Notes: generated by a model from the letters alone, not told the origin. Shown: positions 34,001 through 45,632, counted from the stretch's first letter. The stretch: 64,000 bases of DNA from Mactromeris polynyma (GCA_032209605.1 JASFXZ010000001.1:45698619-45762618), one strand, 5' to 3'. Numbers and translations are program-made.

Positions 34001-34830
34001 TATGTAGTTGTATTCTCGCTGTGAACGTATTAGTGGTTGTATTCTCGCTGTGAACGTATTTGTGGTTGCATGCTCACTTTGAACGTATGTGAGGTTGTAT
34101 TTTCGCTGTGAACGAACGTGTGTTTGTATTCTCGCTTTGAGCGTATGTGTGTTTGTATTCCCGTTGTGTGGTGTGTTGTTCTGTTTTCGCTGTTAACGTA
34201 TGTGTGGTTGTATTCTCACTGTGAACGTATGTGAGGTTGTATTACCGTTGTGAACGTATGTGTGGTTGTATTCTCGCTGTTAACGAACGTGTGGTTGTAT
34301 GCTCGCTTTGAACGTATGTGTGTTTGGATTCTCGCTGTGAGCTTATGTGTGGTTGTATTCCCGTTGTGTGGTGTGTTGTTGCGTTTTCGCTGTTAACGTA
34401 TGTGTGGTTGTATTCTCGCTGTGAACGTATGTATGGTAGTATTCTCGCTGTGAACGTATGTGTGGTTGTATTCTCGCTGTGAACGTATGTGTGGTTGTAT
34501 TCTCGCTGTGAACGTATGTGTGATTGTATTCTCGCTGTGAACGTATGTATGTGTAGTTGTATTCTCGTTGTGAACGTATGTGTGGTTGTATTCTCGCTGT
34601 GAACGTATGTGTGGTTGTATTCTCGCTGTTAACGTTAGTGTGGTTGTATTCTCGCTGTGAACGTATGTGTGGTTGTATTCTCGCTGTGAACGTATCTGAG
34701 GTTGTATTCTCGCTGTGAACGTATCTGAGGTTGTATTCTCGCTGTGAACGTATGTGTGGTTGTATTCTCGCTGTGAACGTATGTGTGGTTGTATTCTCGC
34801 TGTGAACGTATGCATGGTTGTATTCCCGTG
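28022..34830. repeat. 29-bp minisatellite, about 235 units
   Basis: GGTATGTGTGGTTGTATTCC recurs at a 29-bp period (30005, 30034 and on). Two main unit classes differ in TTCCCGTTGAGAAG versus TTCTCGCTGTGAAC. The section at about 28.0-32.5 kb is strongly homogenised and contains near-identical internal duplications (922 bp and 945 bp shifts). The section at 32.6-34.8 kb is more varied, including a GTTATGTACGCATGTG subtype (32.66-33.2 kb). The minus strand is nearly stop-free in the unit, producing ORFs up to 1122 codons (repeating THTFSTGIQPHIPSQREYN). The same array is also open over shorter stretches on the plus strand, so coding is unlikely. Confidence 0.98.
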
Positions 34831-35374
34831 TGAATAATATAGTAGAGACTTGATTGTATCAGAGGAAGGAAAACCCATAAAGTTAACATTGACCATGTTG
34901 TCACAATGAGCAATTTTAGAGATACAAATAACTGGCTTTAACTTGCTTGTCTGACGAGCACTATACACATAGAACACGCGTCATATCGACACTACACACA
35001 CTTTGAGGTATTCCAGTCATTTAATCACTCAACAATACGCAAAGTGAGACTTGTTTACAGAATTGGGCGTTTACACAATTACTGGGCTTGCAATCGACTG
35101 TATAAATGCATTTATCGTAAAAATGTCATATTGTTCATTGAATACATTTGGTAAAGCCATAACGGGGAACATCAATGCTTCCCCTGATATTCCTACGTGT
35201 AAATGTTGGGTCATTACCAACAAAATGTTTGGTACAGCAATCTGATCAAGTTGATTTATTACAAAACTTATCTCCTGCTGTATAATGCTGGACAATAGTT
35301 CAATGGACATCATACATGACAACGATAGCTATATAAATATGTAAGGTTGAAGGAAATATAGCAATATTAACGTA
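34831..35374. other. Non-coding stretch after the 29-bp array
   Basis: No recognisable feature. Two opposing ORFs (35051-35245 plus, 35071-35322 minus) overlap and have no known domains. Confidence 0.45.
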
Positions 35375-35465
35375 TACAGTAAAACCACAATAGTAAGACT
35401 GTACTGGCTTAATATCATTTTATTCAACTCGTTCACTAAATTCAATGCTTAATTCAACACTCATT
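35375..35465 (+). mobile_element. Possible MITE family C left end adjoining a 17-bp array
   Basis: TACAGTAAAACCACAATAGT followed by AAGACTG resembles the family C terminus (GTACAATTAAACCTCGCTTA at 40902). The 17-bp array starts within about 90 bp. No matching right end is clear after the array, so the call is tentative. Confidence 0.35.
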
Positions 35466-35469
35466 TAAT

Positions 35470-35905
35470 ATCCTCGATATGAAGAACGCTTCGATATAAA
35501 GAACGCTTCGGTATGAAGAACGCTTCGGTATGAAGAACGCTTCGATATAAAGACCGCTTCGATATAAAGAACTCGTCGATATAAAGAACGCTTCGGTATG
35601 AAGAACGCTTCGCTATAAAGAATGCTTCGATATCAAGAACGCATCGGTATAAAGAACGCTTCGATATGAAGAACGCTTCGATATAAAGAACGCTTCGATA
35701 TAAAGAACGCTTCGATATAAAGAACGCTTCGATATGAAGAACGCTTCGATATAAAGAACGCTTCGATATAAAGAACGCTTCGATATAAAGAACGCTTCGA
35801 TATAAAGAACGCTTCGATATAAAGAACGCTTCGATATGAAGAACGCTTCGATATAAAGAACGCTTCGATATCAAAAACGCATCGGTATAAAGAACACTTG
35901 GTTGT
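35470..35905. repeat. 17-bp minisatellite, about 25 units
   Basis: GAACGCTTCGATATAAA repeats every 17 bp (35705, 35722 and on) with variants GATATGAA, GGTATGAA, GATATCAA and GCATCGG. Edge units are the most diverged (GAACTCGTCGATATAAA, GAACACTTGGTTGTAAG). Minus-strand ORFs of 153 and 160 codons repeating SKRSLYRSVLYIEAFFI come from a stop-free 17-bp unit cycling through frames. Confidence 0.96.
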
Positions 35906-36139
35906 AAGGATCCTACATGCACATGTACTTTCAGTTCCCAAACGCAAAGTTCGCATCTTAATCAATATATTTGTAGAAATCAGCTGATATAAGGAACACA
36001 TTGGCAAGGTCCCTAGTAGGTTCCCGATGAAAAGGTTTTGCTTATAAAAGTACAAAGCAACCTCTCCAAACCAATCCGCTCTCGCGAAACAACATCTCTT
36101 CAACGACATTACCAAACCTGTGGTACGACTTTACTACCA
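35906..36139. other. Unique spacer between two 17-bp arrays
   Basis: About 230 bp of unremarkable sequence. It includes GATATAAGGAACACATTGG near 35986, which may be an outlying diverged unit of the first 17-bp array. The flanking arrays have unrelated units but the same period. Confidence 0.5.
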
Positions 36140-37365
36140 ATTATACCTCTCTGGAGCAACAACCTCTCTGCAACCACAGCATCTCTGGAGCCAAAACCTC
36201 TCTGGAGCAATATCCTGTCTGCAACCACAGCATCTCTGAAGCCACAACCTCTCTGGAGCAATATACTGTCTGCAACCACAGCATCTCTGGAGCCACAACC
36301 TCTCTGGAGCCACAACCTCTCTGGAGACACAACCTCTCTGGAGCCATAACCTCTCTGGAGCCACAACTTCTCTGGAGACACAACCTCTCTGGAGCCACAA
36401 CCTCTCAGGAGCCACAACTTCTCTGGAGCCACAACCTCTCTGGAGCAACAACCTTTCTGAAACCACAACCTCTCTGCAACAACAGCATCTCTGGAGCAAC
36501 AACCTTTCTGGAACCACAACCTCTCTGCAACCACATCATCTCTGGAGCCAAAACCTCTCTGGAGCAACAACCTCTCTGGAGCCGCAACCTCTCTGGAGAA
36601 GCAACCGCTCTGGAGCCACAACCTCTCTGGAGCCACAACTTCTCTGGAGTCACAACCTCTCTGGAGCCACAACTTCTCTGGAGCAACAACCTCTCTGGAG
36701 CCACAACCTCTTTGGAGCCACAACCTCACTGGAGCAACAACCTATCTGGAGCCAAAACCTCACTGGAGCAACAACCTATCTGGAGCCAAAACCTCACTGG
36801 AGCCAAAACCTCTCTGGAGCCACAACCTCTCTGGAGCCAAAACCTCACTGGAGCAACAACCTAGTTGGAGCCAAAACCTCACTGGAGCAACAACCTCACT
36901 GGAGCAACAACCTATCTGGAGCCAAAACCTCACTGGAGCAACAACCTCACTGGAGCAACAACCTATCTGGAGCCAAAACCTCACTGGAGCAACAACCTAT
37001 CTGGAGCCAAAACCTCACTGGAGCCACAACCTCACTGGAGCAACAACCTATCTGGAGCCAAAACCTCACTGGAGCAACAACCTCTCTGGAGCCACAACCT
37101 CTTTGGAGCCACAACCTCACTGGAGCAACAACCTATCTGGAGCCAAAACCTCACTGGAGCAACAACCTATCTGGAGCCAAAACCTCACTGGAGCCAAAAC
37201 CTCTCTGGAGCCACAACCTCTCTGGAGCCACAACCTCACTGGAGCAACAACCTATCTGGAGTCACAACCTCTCTGGAGCAACAACCTCTCTGGAGTCAAA
37301 ACCTCACTTGAGCTACAACCTCTCTTGAGCCACAACCTCTCTGGAGCAACAACCTCTCTGTACAG
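36140..37365. repeat. Second 17-bp minisatellite, about 72 units
   Basis: CTCTCTGGAGCCACAAC repeats at 17 bp (GGAG at 36374 and 36391). Variants GAGCAACAAC, GAGCCAAAAC, CTCACTGGAG and CTATCTGGAG are arranged in ordered pairs or triples from about 36730 to 37260, giving 34- and 51-bp higher-order periods. Both strands show ORFs (148 codons plus, 206 codons minus) because neither strand of the unit carries stops in the relevant phases. This argues against coding meaning. Confidence 0.97.
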
Positions 37366-37695
37366 TACACGTACTAGCGAACTGTTATAGTACTAAATGA
37401 ACAAATACGACGCAAATCATGTACTAGTAATATCTTCCAAAATTTACTTTTGAAACTAAGTTCATTGGTGTCGTTGCGAGTGCTTTATGTTCATAATTTC
37501 AATACGTTCAACTTATTTTGAGAACGTGTTTCCATTTATGTTCATTATTGGTATAAAAACTCCATATTTGCCTGTAATAGAGAAGTTTTCGTATAAATCA
37601 AGAACAAATGATGTGATATATCATTCCTTCATATAATATTCGTAACATCATTCCTTCCTCTGGACGGCTTTACATAGAGAGAGAGTTAAACACCA
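37366..37695. other. AT-rich spacer
   Basis: Nothing recognised apart from a short GAGAGAGAG run near 37677. Confidence 0.5.
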
Positions 37696-37696
37696 G

Positions 37697-38125
37697 ATTC
37701 GAATCGCGAAACTACGCGCTAGTCTGATATACTTGATTGGAATTTCAAATCACGCGCTAGTCTGATATTCTCGACCGGAATCTCAAATCACGTGCTAGTC
37801 TGATATACTTGATTGGAATTTCAAATCACGCGCTAGTCTGATATTCTCGACCGGAATCTCAAATCACGTGCTAGTCTGATATTCTTGATTGGAATCTCAA
37901 TTTACGTGCTAGTCTGATATTTTTGATTGGAATCTCAAATCACGTGCTAGTCTGATATTCTTGATTGGAATCTCAAATCACGTGCAAGTGTGATATTCCT
38001 GATTGGAATCTCAAATCGCGTACTAGTCTGATATTCTTGATTGGAATCTCAATTCAAGTGCTAGTCTGATATTCCTGATTGGAATCGCGAACTACATGCT
38101 AGTCTGAAATTCCCGATTCGAATCA
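37697..38125. repeat. 38-bp minisatellite, about 11 units
   Basis: GCTAGTCTGATATTCTTGAT plus TGGAATCTCAAATCACGT recurs at 38 bp (37947, 37985 and on). Early units alternate TTGATTGGAATTTC and TCGACCGGAATCTC types, a 76-bp dimer. Later units are more uniform. End units show decay (TCCCGATTCGAATCACGAAC). Confidence 0.95.
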
Positions 38126-38851
38126 CGAACTGTCAACTGAAGACTTCATTAACGTTGGATTGTCATTCATGTTCAGAACGATAGCTTTATGATTTGCTTT
38201 ATAGAAAATGATTGTTTTTGGTTGTTTCTAAGAAATATTGAACTAATCTGGATGGATATTTTAGAATGCTGGTTACTTATTGCCGGTTTATTCATACAGT
38301 GCTCGTTTGAAAGAGAGAGAGACGCTTACATAAACGGTGTCGTATTCCAGTCATGTTGGTGGTCGTCGAGAGTTTGAAATGGATGCAACAAAGAACGTGA
38401 TTCCAACAGGTGTCTGATTGATACCTCTACGTGGTAAAAGTTATATAAAAACCGACTTACACACATAATCAAATATCATGTACGTGAGAAAACGGTGCCA
38501 ATGGAGGTCAGTGACATTTCCACCTAACCCAATTGAATTGTGTAACATTCCTGGAACACACTACATGTACTAGGTTACATAACGGCACATGGACACTTTC
38601 ACGTTGATAGAAGGTTATGTAAATCAAAACATGAGACTGAAATTTAAGATGTATTTATCAGATGGCACAGTCACATTATCTAAAGTACTTTCACAACGAA
38701 ACAAATACAATGCACCTGTATACATAGTGACTACAATATAGCTTCGGCTGAAACATGTCATCCTCCTCGGATTCTTACAGAGACGTTGTCAGTTGTTGCA
38801 GAAGTGGCAAGCACTTGTTGGTATATCAACTGACCGCCATACATACCTGAA
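38126..38851. other. Non-coding stretch, nothing recognised
   Basis: The 62-codon ORF at 38189-38377 is hydrophobic and Trp/Cys-rich but has no family I recognise and no supporting context. Confidence 0.4.
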
Positions 38852-39093
38852 ATGAACGCTGCTGTACACTTTCCAAACTCTTCTTTAAGTGACGTCATTT
38901 CCAGAAAACGTCACATGTGACATCACCATGTACTGACAATATACAATATATGCCCAATATGGCAATATGAAAACGAAGTAACCATATGAAGTAAATATTG
39001 TATCCGTCTTGCAAACAGTGACATCACATGTTGCGTTTCCTTGAAATGACGTCACTTACAGAAGAGGTTGGAAATTCCATAGCAGCGCTCAAA
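38852..39093 (-). mobile_element. Palindromic MITE with TGACGTCA-bearing ends, copy 2
   Basis: Same family as 13455-13700 but opposite orientation. The left end is ATGAACGCTGCTGTACACTT with CTTTAAGTGACGTCATTTCC; the right end is GAAATGACGTCACTTACAGA with GGAAATTCCATAGCAGCGCT. The internal TATGAAAACGAAGTAACCAT is the reverse complement of the matching part of copy 1. Its two ends pair over roughly 80 bp. Confidence 0.85.
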
Positions 39094-40901
39094 TACTGTT
39101 GATAACGACGTAAAACTCCATAACAACGTTTCATAATACACTGAATGTATGGTGAGACATTTTAATTTTGTATACGTCTGCTCTCAATGTATCATAAAAA
39201 AAAATCTCGTAATGTTACTCAACATGGGATTTGACAACACAATAATTGACAATTGCAGTCGATTGATTAATGCATTGTGCCACAAAAACTGCAACGTTTT
39301 CCGTTCAGTACATTTGATATTGTCATTAAGTGTATCCCCGGGTCCCTCGATACTGGTATCGTTATTCTTCATACACAATGGATTTCTTCTCAGGTATCAC
39401 AATAATGTGATTGCTACGTGAATAAATTGAACAATGAGTCAATACAATGAGAATTGTGCTAGGATGTTATCAATCTGCTCTACGGTTGGTTTAGGTCCCA
39501 ATAAGAGTGTAAACACGTGTTTGTCTTACATCTGCCTCATCCAGAATATTCCCTCATTAAAGTACTCGTACAATCTACAATTTAGGTATTTACCTACTTA
39601 TACTGTCCCTCCAAATATCAGAAGGTTCAATATTGACGCAAAGTCTTGTCGACCGGTTAGTGTAACCTAGTTTATCGTGTGTTTACGTACACTCATTGAC
39701 TGCCGATATTCGGTGACGTCATCAATGCTTGTGCTCTGACGAATATTTAAATTAAACGCGGAAAGTGACGGAGGCACATCGGGAAATTATAGTAAGCAAC
39801 AAATACTGTCTTCTACGGCTTTTATTTCAAAGACTTAACCGAAATTACTGATTACCATCTACCAAAGTGCTTAAATGTGTTTCTTTTACAAGTATATATT
39901 GCAACTTTTGAAGTTTCAATGGATACATATGACCCTTATTTGACCTTTACAGGTCATACGAGATCAGATGTCTTGATATAATATATATAAAAATAAAATC
40001 GCAATTGCAAGTGGAATAGCGTGATGAGCTTAAGCCAATTAAGCGTATTGATTCGTTCGGATGCCTGCAGTTCACACGATATCAGCAGTAATTCATTGTC
40101 ACAATTATAACACCAAATAACCGTTCAACAGATGACGACGGTCGAAATAATAAAATAAACGATAGCAACGTATGGAGATGATCATTATTTGATTGGGTGT
40201 GGAACAATCATCTACAGTATGCCATTAATTTTGACTTACTATGTATGCGGTACAATTAATTTGTTTTTCATCTTATTGCTGGGAGGAAGTCATCAACTGT
40301 TTGTCCTAATTGAGTTTATCCAGCATTATTTGGAGTGTGCTTTCATAACTATGACGTATGCTTCTATCACGTAACACGTTTGAGTACAACATGGAATACT
40401 CGAAGATCTAAAGTGCATTTGAGATTTTTGTATGAACGAAAATGTTTCATTACAGATATAAAGTGCTGTCATGCTGCCCTGCGTTCAGTTAATGTATGTG
40501 CGGCTCACGTTTCGTAACGTTTTGCAATTTGGTTCCCTGTGTACAGTCAATTCGATACGGTGGGCAAGTGTTACAATACAAAACGTTCACAACTGTTAGC
40601 CGTAACTGAACGCAATGCTACATTACGAAGTACGTGCTGATATCTACTGAGGGGGTGGCTTTTACACTCATCATTTCATATCCTACAGAAGAAATCATGA
40701 AGGGTTTCAAGTTTCTCGATTGCACGATTTTCTCCAACTAGGTGTGAAATCATGAGATTGTGGATTTATCAATTCATGAATTCATGTTTAAAAGTTTATA
40801 AAATGCTAAATTAAGAAGTCACGACCGCTCTTACGTAGTTATCATATACGATCGCCAACTTATTATACATGTTCTTTGCAATATTTATAATATACATCAA
40901 T
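39094..40901. other. AT-rich stretch without recognised gene
   Basis: Several ORFs of 60-90 codons occur (39149-39421, 39434-39670, 40189-40374, 40335-40517, all plus). None shows a recognisable domain, and I see no splice pattern that joins them convincingly. They may be chance or exonic; the sequence alone does not decide. Confidence 0.4.
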
Positions 40902-41091
40902 GTACAATTAAACCTCGCTTAAGGACCTCCTCAATAATAGGACAATCACAAAAATAAGAACACAATTTTTAAGTCCATTTTCAATTCACTGTTTTCCCCT
41001 TTATTCAACCTCAACAGTAAGACCACCTTAATAAGAAGACATTTTAAGGGCCCCAAGGGTACGTGGTCTTGTCATTGAGGTTTTAATGTAC
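40902..41091 (+). mobile_element. MITE family C, complete-looking copy
   Basis: About 190 bp bounded by GTACAATTAAACCTCGCTTA and, inverted, GTACATTAAAACCTCAATGA. The interior carries GGACCTCC, AGTAAGACCACCTTAATAAG and CCCCAAGGGTACGTGGTCTT. The AAACCTCGCTNTAA-type terminus resembles pogo/Tigger-type MITE ends. Naming the superfamily is an inference, since there is no transposase. Confidence 0.7.
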
Positions 41092-41377
41092 ATTAAAGGA
41101 AAGTCACGATTTCAAGATGTCCTCTGTATGAAATCACAATTTATTCTAACCGAATTCATAATATTGAATGAATTCGTGAAGCTGAAATATTGATATCATG
41201 ACTTTCCGGAGAGATACATTTATATACATCAAATGAAAACACCTCTGTAAATGATCTCCTCTTGAAGAACTGAACATACTGATGTGGGAATTCAATGTTT
41301 ATCTTTTCTTATTTGGAATAAAAATGTATTAAATCTACCATGCATGTTGCTTTTCTTATTCTGTAAATGTACAACAA

Positions 41378-41837
41378 TGTATTTTTTATATATTTGGACT
41401 TATAATTTATGCTTATACATAATTACAATATACAGTATGTGTGCTTATATAGTGTACATTGTATTTTATGTAATTTTTTATATATTTGGACTTATAATGT
41501 ATGCTTATACATAATTACAATATACAGTATGTGTGCTTATATAGTGTACATTGTATTTTATGTAATTTTTTATATATTTAGACTTATAATGTATGCTAAT
41601 ACATAATTACAATATACAGTATGTGTGCTTATATAGTGTACATTGTATTTTATGTATTTTTTTATATATTTGGACTTATAATGTATGCTTATACATAATT
41701 ACAATATACAGTATGTGTGCTTATATAGTGTACATTGTATTTTATGTAATTTTTTATATATTTAGACTTATAATGTATGCTAATACATAATTACAATATA
41801 CAGTATGTGTGCTTATATAGTGTACATTGTATTTTAT
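41378..41837. repeat. 92-bp tandem repeat, left block (about 5 units)
   Basis: GTATTTTATG recurs at 41461 and 41553, a 92-bp period. Each unit contains TATATATTTGGACTTATAAT, TACATAATTACAATATACAG and TGTGCTTATATAGTGTACAT. Alternating GCTTATACAT and GCTAATACAT units give a partial dimer pattern. The block stops at TATTTTAT (41830-41837), exactly where a LINE is inserted, and resumes at 44888. Confidence 0.95.
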
Positions 41838-44800
41838 TATTATTATTATTATACCAGATTTATAAAGCACTCTTTTCATATTACAAATATGTTCAAAAGT
41901 GCTGTACAGTAAATTCATATAAATAAATCATACATATCAAATACATTACAATTCATAAATTATCACACATTAGTTAAAAACAAGTTAAAAGTTAAGAACA
42001 CAACAATGCTAAGATAATAGAATTGGCAAATCATATGTCCAATAATAAACATAAAAAGTGACTCAATTTAAAACTGCGTAAAAAAGTTCTGCTGCAACAA
42101 TAACATCAGTAATATCAGTTACCATAATGGTTTATGAATAAATGCGTTTTCAACTGCTTTTTGAAAACATTTAGTGATGGGGCACTTTGAACCAAGACAG
42201 GGAGGGCGTTCCACAACCTTGGTGCTGCCTGGCTGAAACCATTTCCAAATGTCACAGTTCTTGTTTTCGGCACTACTAATGTCAGTGTACTACTAGAACG
42301 TAGGTCTCTAGATGGTTTGTACACATTCAGAAGCTCTGAAATATACTGTGGGCACTGATTATGGAGTGCTTTGTATGTGTACACCAGAATTTTATAGTTT
42401 ATCCGTTGGCACACTGGTAACCAATGCAGATCTTTAAGCACAGGTGTGATGTGATCATAGCGTGAGGTTCTTGTAATGATCCTTGCGGCAGTGTTTTGAA
42501 CAAGCTGTAGTTTACTCAAAGAAGATTTGGAGATACCGCAAAGCAGTGAGTTGCAGTAATCTAGTTTTGAAGTAACTAGAGAATTAACGAGTGTTTTAGT
42601 AGCATCAAGTGTAAGATATTTACGAATACGTCCAATATTTCTTAACTGGAAGTAGGCAGATTTGCAAACAGTGTTCACATGTTTCTCCATATCCATATGT
42701 GGAGTGAAATATGCACCAAGGTTTCTGATACAGTCTTTTGATGTTATAGGGGATTCACCAACGGTAATTGTAACATTCTCTATGTGTCTACGATTAGATT
42801 TGGAGGAAAACAGCATAACCTCTGTTTTTTCGGCGTTGAGTTTCAACATATTGTTGTTCATCCAAGTAACAACTTCTGACAGACAGCCTTCAATGCGGCG
42901 GATTGCTTCAGACTTTGACACATTGTCTATGGGTTTAAATGAAATGTATAATTGTGAATCATCGGCATAAAAATGATGCAACAGTCCATGCCGTTGACAA
43001 ATCACACCTACGGGTTTTGTGTACATAGTGAAGTATTTCGGGCCTAAGACAGATCCCTGTGGAACACTATATTTCATAACTACTGGATCCGAAAGTTCAC
43101 CTTCGACACATACAGTTTGAACTCTATCATTTAGATAAGAAGATATCCAAGAATGGGCCTTTCCCGAAATCTGGTAGTGGTTCTCTAGTCGACCAAGCAA
43201 TGTATCATGATCTATTGTATCAAATGCAGCAGACAGATACTAGGACAGTTACACAATTATTATCCAAAGAATGAAGAATGTCATTTTGGACTTTTAGCAA
43301 TGCAGTCTCAGTTGAATGAAACTTTCGGTATGCAGATTGATGTGGTTCGTGTAATCCGTTTTTTGTAAGATGTGTTTCAATACGTACATCTACGATTTTT
43401 TCCAAAATCTTAGATAGATAAGGAAGGTTGGAGACTGGTCTATAGTTTTTCAGTGTATTCGGGTCAAGTTCAGGTTTCTTCAGAAGAGGTCTTATAACAG
43501 CACTTTTGAATGCCTTTGGCACATGGCAAGAACTGAGTGAAATATTGACAATATTGGTAATCAGGGGAAGCAATTCATCTAGACATGATTTGAGTAGCCA
43601 CGTAGGTATCGGATCAAGCTCACAGGACTTATTAGGGGATTTTTCAATAATTTTCCTCACTTCTTCCTGTGTGGCTGGTAACAAAGTTACAAGTTTAGAG
43701 TTAGTATTTATATGTTTTATATGATCAACTGTACTACCAACTTGGTTCTGTGAGATTTCTTTACGAATGTCATCTATTTTAGATGTAAAGAAGTCGCTAA
43801 GCTTCTGTGCCGTGTCCTTAGGCGAAAACCCAGATGGAAGAACCGGGCCAGCATTTGTATCCCCAAGAAGATGTTTGGTTATTTTGAATAAACTTTTCGC
43901 ATCTTTTCCTGAAGCTTCTACCTTCTCTGAGTAGTGTGTCCTATGTGCGTTGATCAGCATGTTATTAAACACTGAACATTGATGTCGATAAATGTGATGG
44001 TCTACAGTCAATTTTGTCGCACGCCATTTACGCTCTAGCTTTCTTTTTAGATGCTTAGCAGAATGGAGTTCATCTGTGAACCATGGACTTTGAGGACGGA
44101 GCGTAATTGTCTTTGACTTAACCGGTGCATGAATATCAACCAGTTTGGTAAGTCCATCGGTGTAAACATCAAGCAACAGGTCAACATCTAAAGCTTTTGT
44201 ATTAATCCAATTTGATTGAGCAATATCTTGTTTAAACGTATGAATGTCGATAGCTCGTAGCTTTCTGTATGTCACACTTTTTTTTACAGGTAATGGTTTT
44301 TGTACATTAACATTAAATGTTATAGCAAAATGGTCTTTTTTCATGTTTCCTAAATGGTCTGAGAGTCCAGGATCACTCACTACAATATTTGACAGAATAG
44401 CACTATTGTCTCTCACCATAACAACATCTAAAGTATGACCCTTAACATGCGTTGGCTCATTCACAAGTTGTTTAATTCCACAGGAGTCTAAAATGCTATT
44501 GAAGGTCATTGTATCCCGATTGGTTGGTTTATCAAGATGAATGTTCAAATCACCGACAATGACTAATGTTTTGTCACTTGTAGCATACTCACTGAGAAAT
44601 ACAGGCCATTCATCATCAAGAAACACCCTAGTCTTTAGACCATTGTCCTTTGAAGGCGGTGGTCTGTATACTATTGCCAGTTGAAAGTTAAATCCATTTA
44701 TATCTAAAGTACAATCTAGCAACTCGAATTGAGAAAACGATTTAGTTGTTTTGGAGGTTTTCACAGTTATGGGTTGTTTATAGATTAGCGCTACACCTCC

Positions 44801-44887
44801 ACCACGGCGTGAGTTTCCGCGAGCAACATGTTGTAAGGTATAACCATCGGGGATGAGTTCACTGATACATATTTTGTCATTACTTGT
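41838..44887 (-). mobile_element. 5'-truncated LINE retrotransposon (Jockey/CR1/L2 group)
   Basis: A ~3.05-kb non-LTR retrotransposon on the minus strand. From its 5' side: a partial endonuclease domain, a reverse transcriptase domain, a C-terminal region, a ~280-bp AT-rich 3' UTR ending AAAGAGTGCTTTATAAATCT, and a (TAA)n tail (plus strand TATTATTATTATTATTATAC at 41834-41854). It is flanked by TATTTTAT on both sides (41830-41837 and 44888-44895) and interrupts the 92-bp array in register, which supports target-primed insertion with an 8-bp duplication. There is no ORF1 and no 5' UTR. Clade assignment within the Jockey group is by overall resemblance only. Confidence 0.93.
42115..44887 (-). 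pseudogene. LINE ORF2 (endonuclease-reverse transcriptase), frameshifted
   Basis: The minus-strand frame is open from the truncation point 44887 to about 43220, then shifts and continues 43200-42115. The first part holds an APE-type endonuclease lacking its N-terminus ([29 protein letters not shown], then SDH) and the start of the reverse transcriptase ([36 protein letters not shown]). At about 43240 the frame breaks inside motif A. NNCVTVLV is followed in the other frame by [20 protein letters not shown], so the residues between, which normally include the first catalytic Asp, are missing, consistent with a small deletion of 3n+2 nt. The second part keeps PQGSVLGP (motif B), FYADDSQLY (motif C) and a typical C-terminus with WLPVCQRINYK and APRLWNALP. 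The copy cannot make active polymerase. Confidence 0.92.
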
Positions 44888-45515
44888 TATTTTATGTAAT
44901 TTTTTATATATTTGGACTTATAATGTATGCTTATACATAATTACAATATACAGTATGTGTGCTTATATAGTGTACATTGTATTTTATGTATTTTTTATAT
45001 ATTTGGACTTATAATGTATGCTAATATATAATTACAATATACAGTATGTGTGCTTATATAGTGTACATTGTATTTTATGAATTTTTTTATATATTTGGAC
45101 TTATAATGTATGCTAATATATAATTACAATAAACAGTATGTGTGCTTATATAGTGTACATTGTATTTTATGTATTTTTTATATATTTAGACTTATAATGT
45201 ATGCTAATACATAATTACAATATACAGTATGTGTGCTTATATAGTGTACATTGTATTTTATGTAATTTTTATATATTTGGACTTATAATGTATGCTAATA
45301 CATAATTACAATATACAGTATGTGTGCTAATATAGTGTACATTGTATTTTATGTAATTTTTTATATATTTGGACTTCTTATAATGTATGCTTATACATAA
45401 TTACAATATACAGTATGTGTGCTAATATAGTGTACATTGTATTTTATGTAATTTTTATATATTTGGACTTATAATGTATGCTAATATATAATTACAATAT
45501 ATGTGTGTTTATATT
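44888..45515. repeat. 92-bp tandem repeat, right block (about 7 units)
   Basis: Continuation of the block at 41378-41837, with the same unit and small indels in the T-run (TTTTTTAT versus TTTTTAT) and one GGACTTCTTATAATG insertion near 45373. The final unit decays into TATGTGTGTTTATATTGTG. Units on the two sides of the LINE are closely similar, so the array predates the insertion. Confidence 0.95.
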
Positions 45516-45632
45516 GTGTATTTATATGTAAATGTTGACTATGTACATTGTACACGTCGTAATAAATATTATGTTATGTTCTATGTTTAATGTGTGCTAC
45601 ATGTATTAATGTTCAATGTAACAACCAGTCTG
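45516..45632. other. Short AT-rich spacer
   Basis: No recognised feature; ends the 92-bp array. Confidence 0.4.

Noticed and set aside
36109..36729. 206-codon minus-strand ORF repeating REVVAPERLWLQRGCGS
   Set aside because: Product of the stop-free 17-bp unit; the plus strand of the same array has a 148-codon ORF.
42662..42970. Plus-strand ORFs inside the LINE (42662-42970, 43506-43724, 44244-44438)
   Set aside because: Shadows of the minus-strand ORF2 reading frame.
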